64,000 nt of DNA from Scandinavium sp036271055 (lineage in GTDB: Bacteria > Pseudomonadota > Gammaproteobacteria > Enterobacterales > Enterobacteriaceae): the NCBI RefSeq assembly GCF_036271055.1, contig NZ_DATBBJ010000059.1, forward strand, positions 248,001 through 312,000, read 5' to 3'. Below, in pieces: positions 62,347-64,000 of this stretch. Each line of letters begins with the position of its first letter. Positions within the stretch are counted from its first letter, which is position 1. The notes under the pieces were generated by a model. The model saw nothing but the letters and a program-made list of their open reading frames with translations, was not told the DNA's origin and made no database searches. Made by a program: the position numbers and the translations under genes.

Positions 62347-63570
62347 CTAAACGTCCAGCAGCAGACGAGTCGGATCTTCCAGCAGCTCTTTAATGGCCAC
62401 GAGGAAGCCCACGGACTCACGACCATCGATCAGGCGATGATCGTAGGACAGTGCCAGGTACATCATTGGCAGAATTTCAACTTTGCCATCCACCGCCATC
62501 GGACGATCTTTAATGGCATGCATGCCCAGGATCGCGCTCTGTGGTGGGTTGATGATTGGCGTAGACATCAGGGAACCGAACACGCCGCCGTTGGTGATGG
62601 TGAAGTTACCGCCGATCAAGTCTTCTACCGTCAGCTTGCCATCGCGGCCTTTCAGCGCCAGCTCTTTAATGTTCTTCTCGATGTCCGCCATGCCAAGCGC
62701 GTCAACATCACGCAGCACTGGGGTCACCAGACCGCGCGGCGTAGACACCGCCATGCTGACGTCGAAGTAGTTGTGGTACACCACATCTTCGCCGTCGATA
62801 GAGGCGTTCACTTCCGGGTAGCGTTTCAGCGCTTCAACCACCGCTTTCACGTAGAAGGACATGAAGCCCAGGCGGATACCGTGACGTTTTTCAAACGCGT
62901 CACCGTACTGCTTACGCAGGTCCATGATTGGCTTCATGTTGACTTCGTTGAAAGTGGTCAGCATCGCGGTGGAGTTTTTCGCTTCCAGCAGACGCTCAGC
63001 TACGCGTTTGCGCAGACGGGTCATCGGAACACGTTTCTCAGTGCGACCAGCCAGCGGAGCCGTAGCTGCAGCAGGTGCCGCCGCAGGGGCTTTCGCTTCC
63101 GTTTTGGCTGGTGCTTTTGCCAGATGTTTTTCAACATCTTCGCGAGTCAGACGACCGCCCACACCCGTGCCTTTGATAGCGCTGGCATCGAGGTTGTGCT
63201 CAGCCAGCAGGCGACGGATCGCCGGGCTCAGCGCATCATTGCTCTGCTCTTCCAGTGAAGCCTGTTGACGCTGAGCTGGCGTGGAATCTTTCGCTTCTGA
63301 TTTAGCACCAGACTCTTTACCCGCACTGTTGCCTTCACGCAGACGGCCTAAAATCTGGCGAGAGGTCACGGTGGTGCCTTCGTCTTCCAGCACTGCATCA
63401 AGAATGCCATCAGCCGACGCCGGTACTTCCAGTACCACTTTGTCAGTTTCGATTTCTACCAGCACTTCATCGCGAACAACCGCATCACCTGGTTTCTTGT
63501 GCCAGGTCGCAACCGTTGCATCGGCTACGGATTCTGGGAGGTCGGGAACAAGAATATCTACGCTACTCAT
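62347..63570 (-). CDS. sucB: Dihydrolipoyl succinyltransferase SucB (E2 of OGDH)
   Basis: Core subunit of 2-oxoglutarate dehydrogenase. It has 407 residues (E. coli 405): lipoyl domain (1-78; lipoyl-lysine in EIETDKVVLEV, Lys44), Ala/Lys/Gln-rich linker, peripheral E1/E3-binding domain (about 113-150, SPAIRRLLAEHNLDASAI), a second Ala/Pro linker and catalytic domain with DHRLIDGRESV near the C-terminus. It begins 14 bp after sucA. Confidence 0.97.
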   Translation of the reverse strand: MSSVDILVPDLPESVADATVATWHKKPGDAVVRDEVLVEIETDKVVLEVPASADGILDAVLEDEGTTVTSRQILGRLREGNSAGKESGAKSEAKDSTPAQRQQASLEEQSNDALSPAIRRLLAEHNLDASAIKGTGVGGRLTREDVEKHLAKAPAKTEAKAPAAAPAAATAPLAGRTEKRVPMTRLRKRVAERLLEAKNSTAMLTTFNEVNMKPIMDLRKQYGDAFEKRHGIRLGFMSFYVKAVVEALKRYPEVNASIDGEDVVYHNYFDVSMAVSTPRGLVTPVLRDVDALGMADIEKNIKELALKGRDGKLTVEDLIGGNFTITNGGVFGSLMSTPIINPPQSAILGMHAIKDRPMAVDGKVEILPMMYLALSYDHRLIDGRESVGFLVAIKELLEDPTRLLLDV

Positions 63571-63584
63571 TTTGTATCCTTTAA

Positions 63585-64000
63585 TTAATCGACGTTCAGC
63601 GCGTCATTGACCAGATCTTGTTGCTGCTTCTGGTGAACAGACATATACCCTACCGCCGGAGAGGCGGAGGCCGGGCGACCTGCGTAACGCAGGGCTGACC
63701 CAAATGGAATCACTTCACGCAAGTGATGCTGGCTGCAGTACCAGGCGCCCTGGTTGAGCGGCTCTTCCTGACACCAGACAAAATCATGCACGTGAGCATA
63801 AGCTTTCAACACGTCCTGCATCGCCTGATGTGGGAACGGATAAAGTTGTTCGATACGCACGATGGCGACATCTTTTTGATCGTTCTTGCGGCGCTGTTCC
63901 AGCAGATCGTAGTAAACCTTACCGGAGCACATCACCACGCGTTTAACGCCTTTCGGATCCAGCTCGTCCACTTCGCCAATTGCAGGCATAAAGGTGCCGT
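63585..64000 (-). CDS. sucA: 2-oxoglutarate dehydrogenase E1 SucA, C-terminal part
   Basis: The frame enters from the right edge and ends at a TAA at 63585-63587, giving the last ~137 residues of the thiamine-diphosphate E1 subunit. Recognisable C-terminal features are VMCSGKVYYDLLEQRR, RIEQLYPFPH and YAGRPASASPAVGYMSVHQ. The N-terminal ~800 residues lie outside the window. Confidence 0.96.
   Translation of the reverse strand, partial: GTFMPAIGEVDELDPKGVKRVVMCSGKVYYDLLEQRRKNDQKDVAIVRIEQLYPFPHQAMQDVLKAYAHVHDFVWCQEEPLNQGAWYCSQHHLREVIPFGSALRYAGRPASASPAVGYMSVHQKQQQDLVNDALNVD

Noticed and set aside
62332..63258. 308-codon plus-strand frame opposite sucB
   Set aside because: Antisense shadow; His- and Arg-rich with no domain.

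Overview
The window is a stretch of chromosome from a member of the Enterobacteriaceae. Gene order follows Escherichia coli closely (bio, pgl-mod, gal, gpmA-aroG, nadA-pnuC, lysT-valT tRNAs, tol-pal, cyd, mng, suc) and most proteins look 80-95% identical to E. coli K-12 by eye. Accessory blocks known from Enterobacter, Klebsiella, Citrobacter and related genera are spliced between the conserved operons. I cannot fix the genus from sequence alone.

Layout. 75-5586: biotin operon bioBFCD (minus) and divergent bioA (plus) around a BirA operator, then ybhB. 5667-11959: histidine utilisation locus hutUH and hutIGC, with two HutC operators. 12177-18315: ybhC, pgl, ybhA, modABC and acrZ. 18443-23059: modE and modF, separated by a BetT-like BCCT transporter. 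23264-27521: galETKM with both GalR/GalS operators. 27565-31927: a chb-like cluster (ChbG, ChbF, ChbR and ChbC homologues) with no EIIA or EIIB gene. 32382-37835: gpmA, aroG, ybgS, zitB, pnuC and nadA. 38000-39240: four tRNA-Lys, one tRNA-Val, repeated fragments of the tRNA-Lys 3' end and three near-identical terminators. 39324-48149: tol-pal and cyd operons (cydABX-ybgE-ybgC-tolQRAB-pal-cpoB). 48830-54317: mngB, mngA and divergent mngR. 54364-60016: an inserted polyuronate cluster. 60105-64000: sucD, sucC, sucB and the 3' end of sucA.

Most interesting region. Between mngR and sucD, which are neighbours in E. coli, lies a four-gene block: a KdgM/NanC-type outer-membrane channel, a divergent ExuT-like MFS transporter, a secreted alginate-lyase-family protein and a cytoplasmic heparinase II/III-like lyase. 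Together they could take an acidic polysaccharide from the outer membrane to cytoplasmic unsaturated uronate. The AT-rich divergent control region holds candidate KdgR and CRP sites. The second unusual feature is the tRNA-Lys locus: four partial copies of the last 18 nt of tRNA-Lys sit in 98-159 bp units with their own terminators, reminiscent of the tyrT/rtT repeats of E. coli.

Regulation visible in the DNA: BirA, HutC, ModE, GalR/GalS, Fur (gpmA), TyrR (aroG), NadR (nadA), FNR (cydA), a putative MngR operator pair and a possible SdhX-type sRNA at the end of the suc operon. Comparisons with E. coli are from memory; no database search was run.
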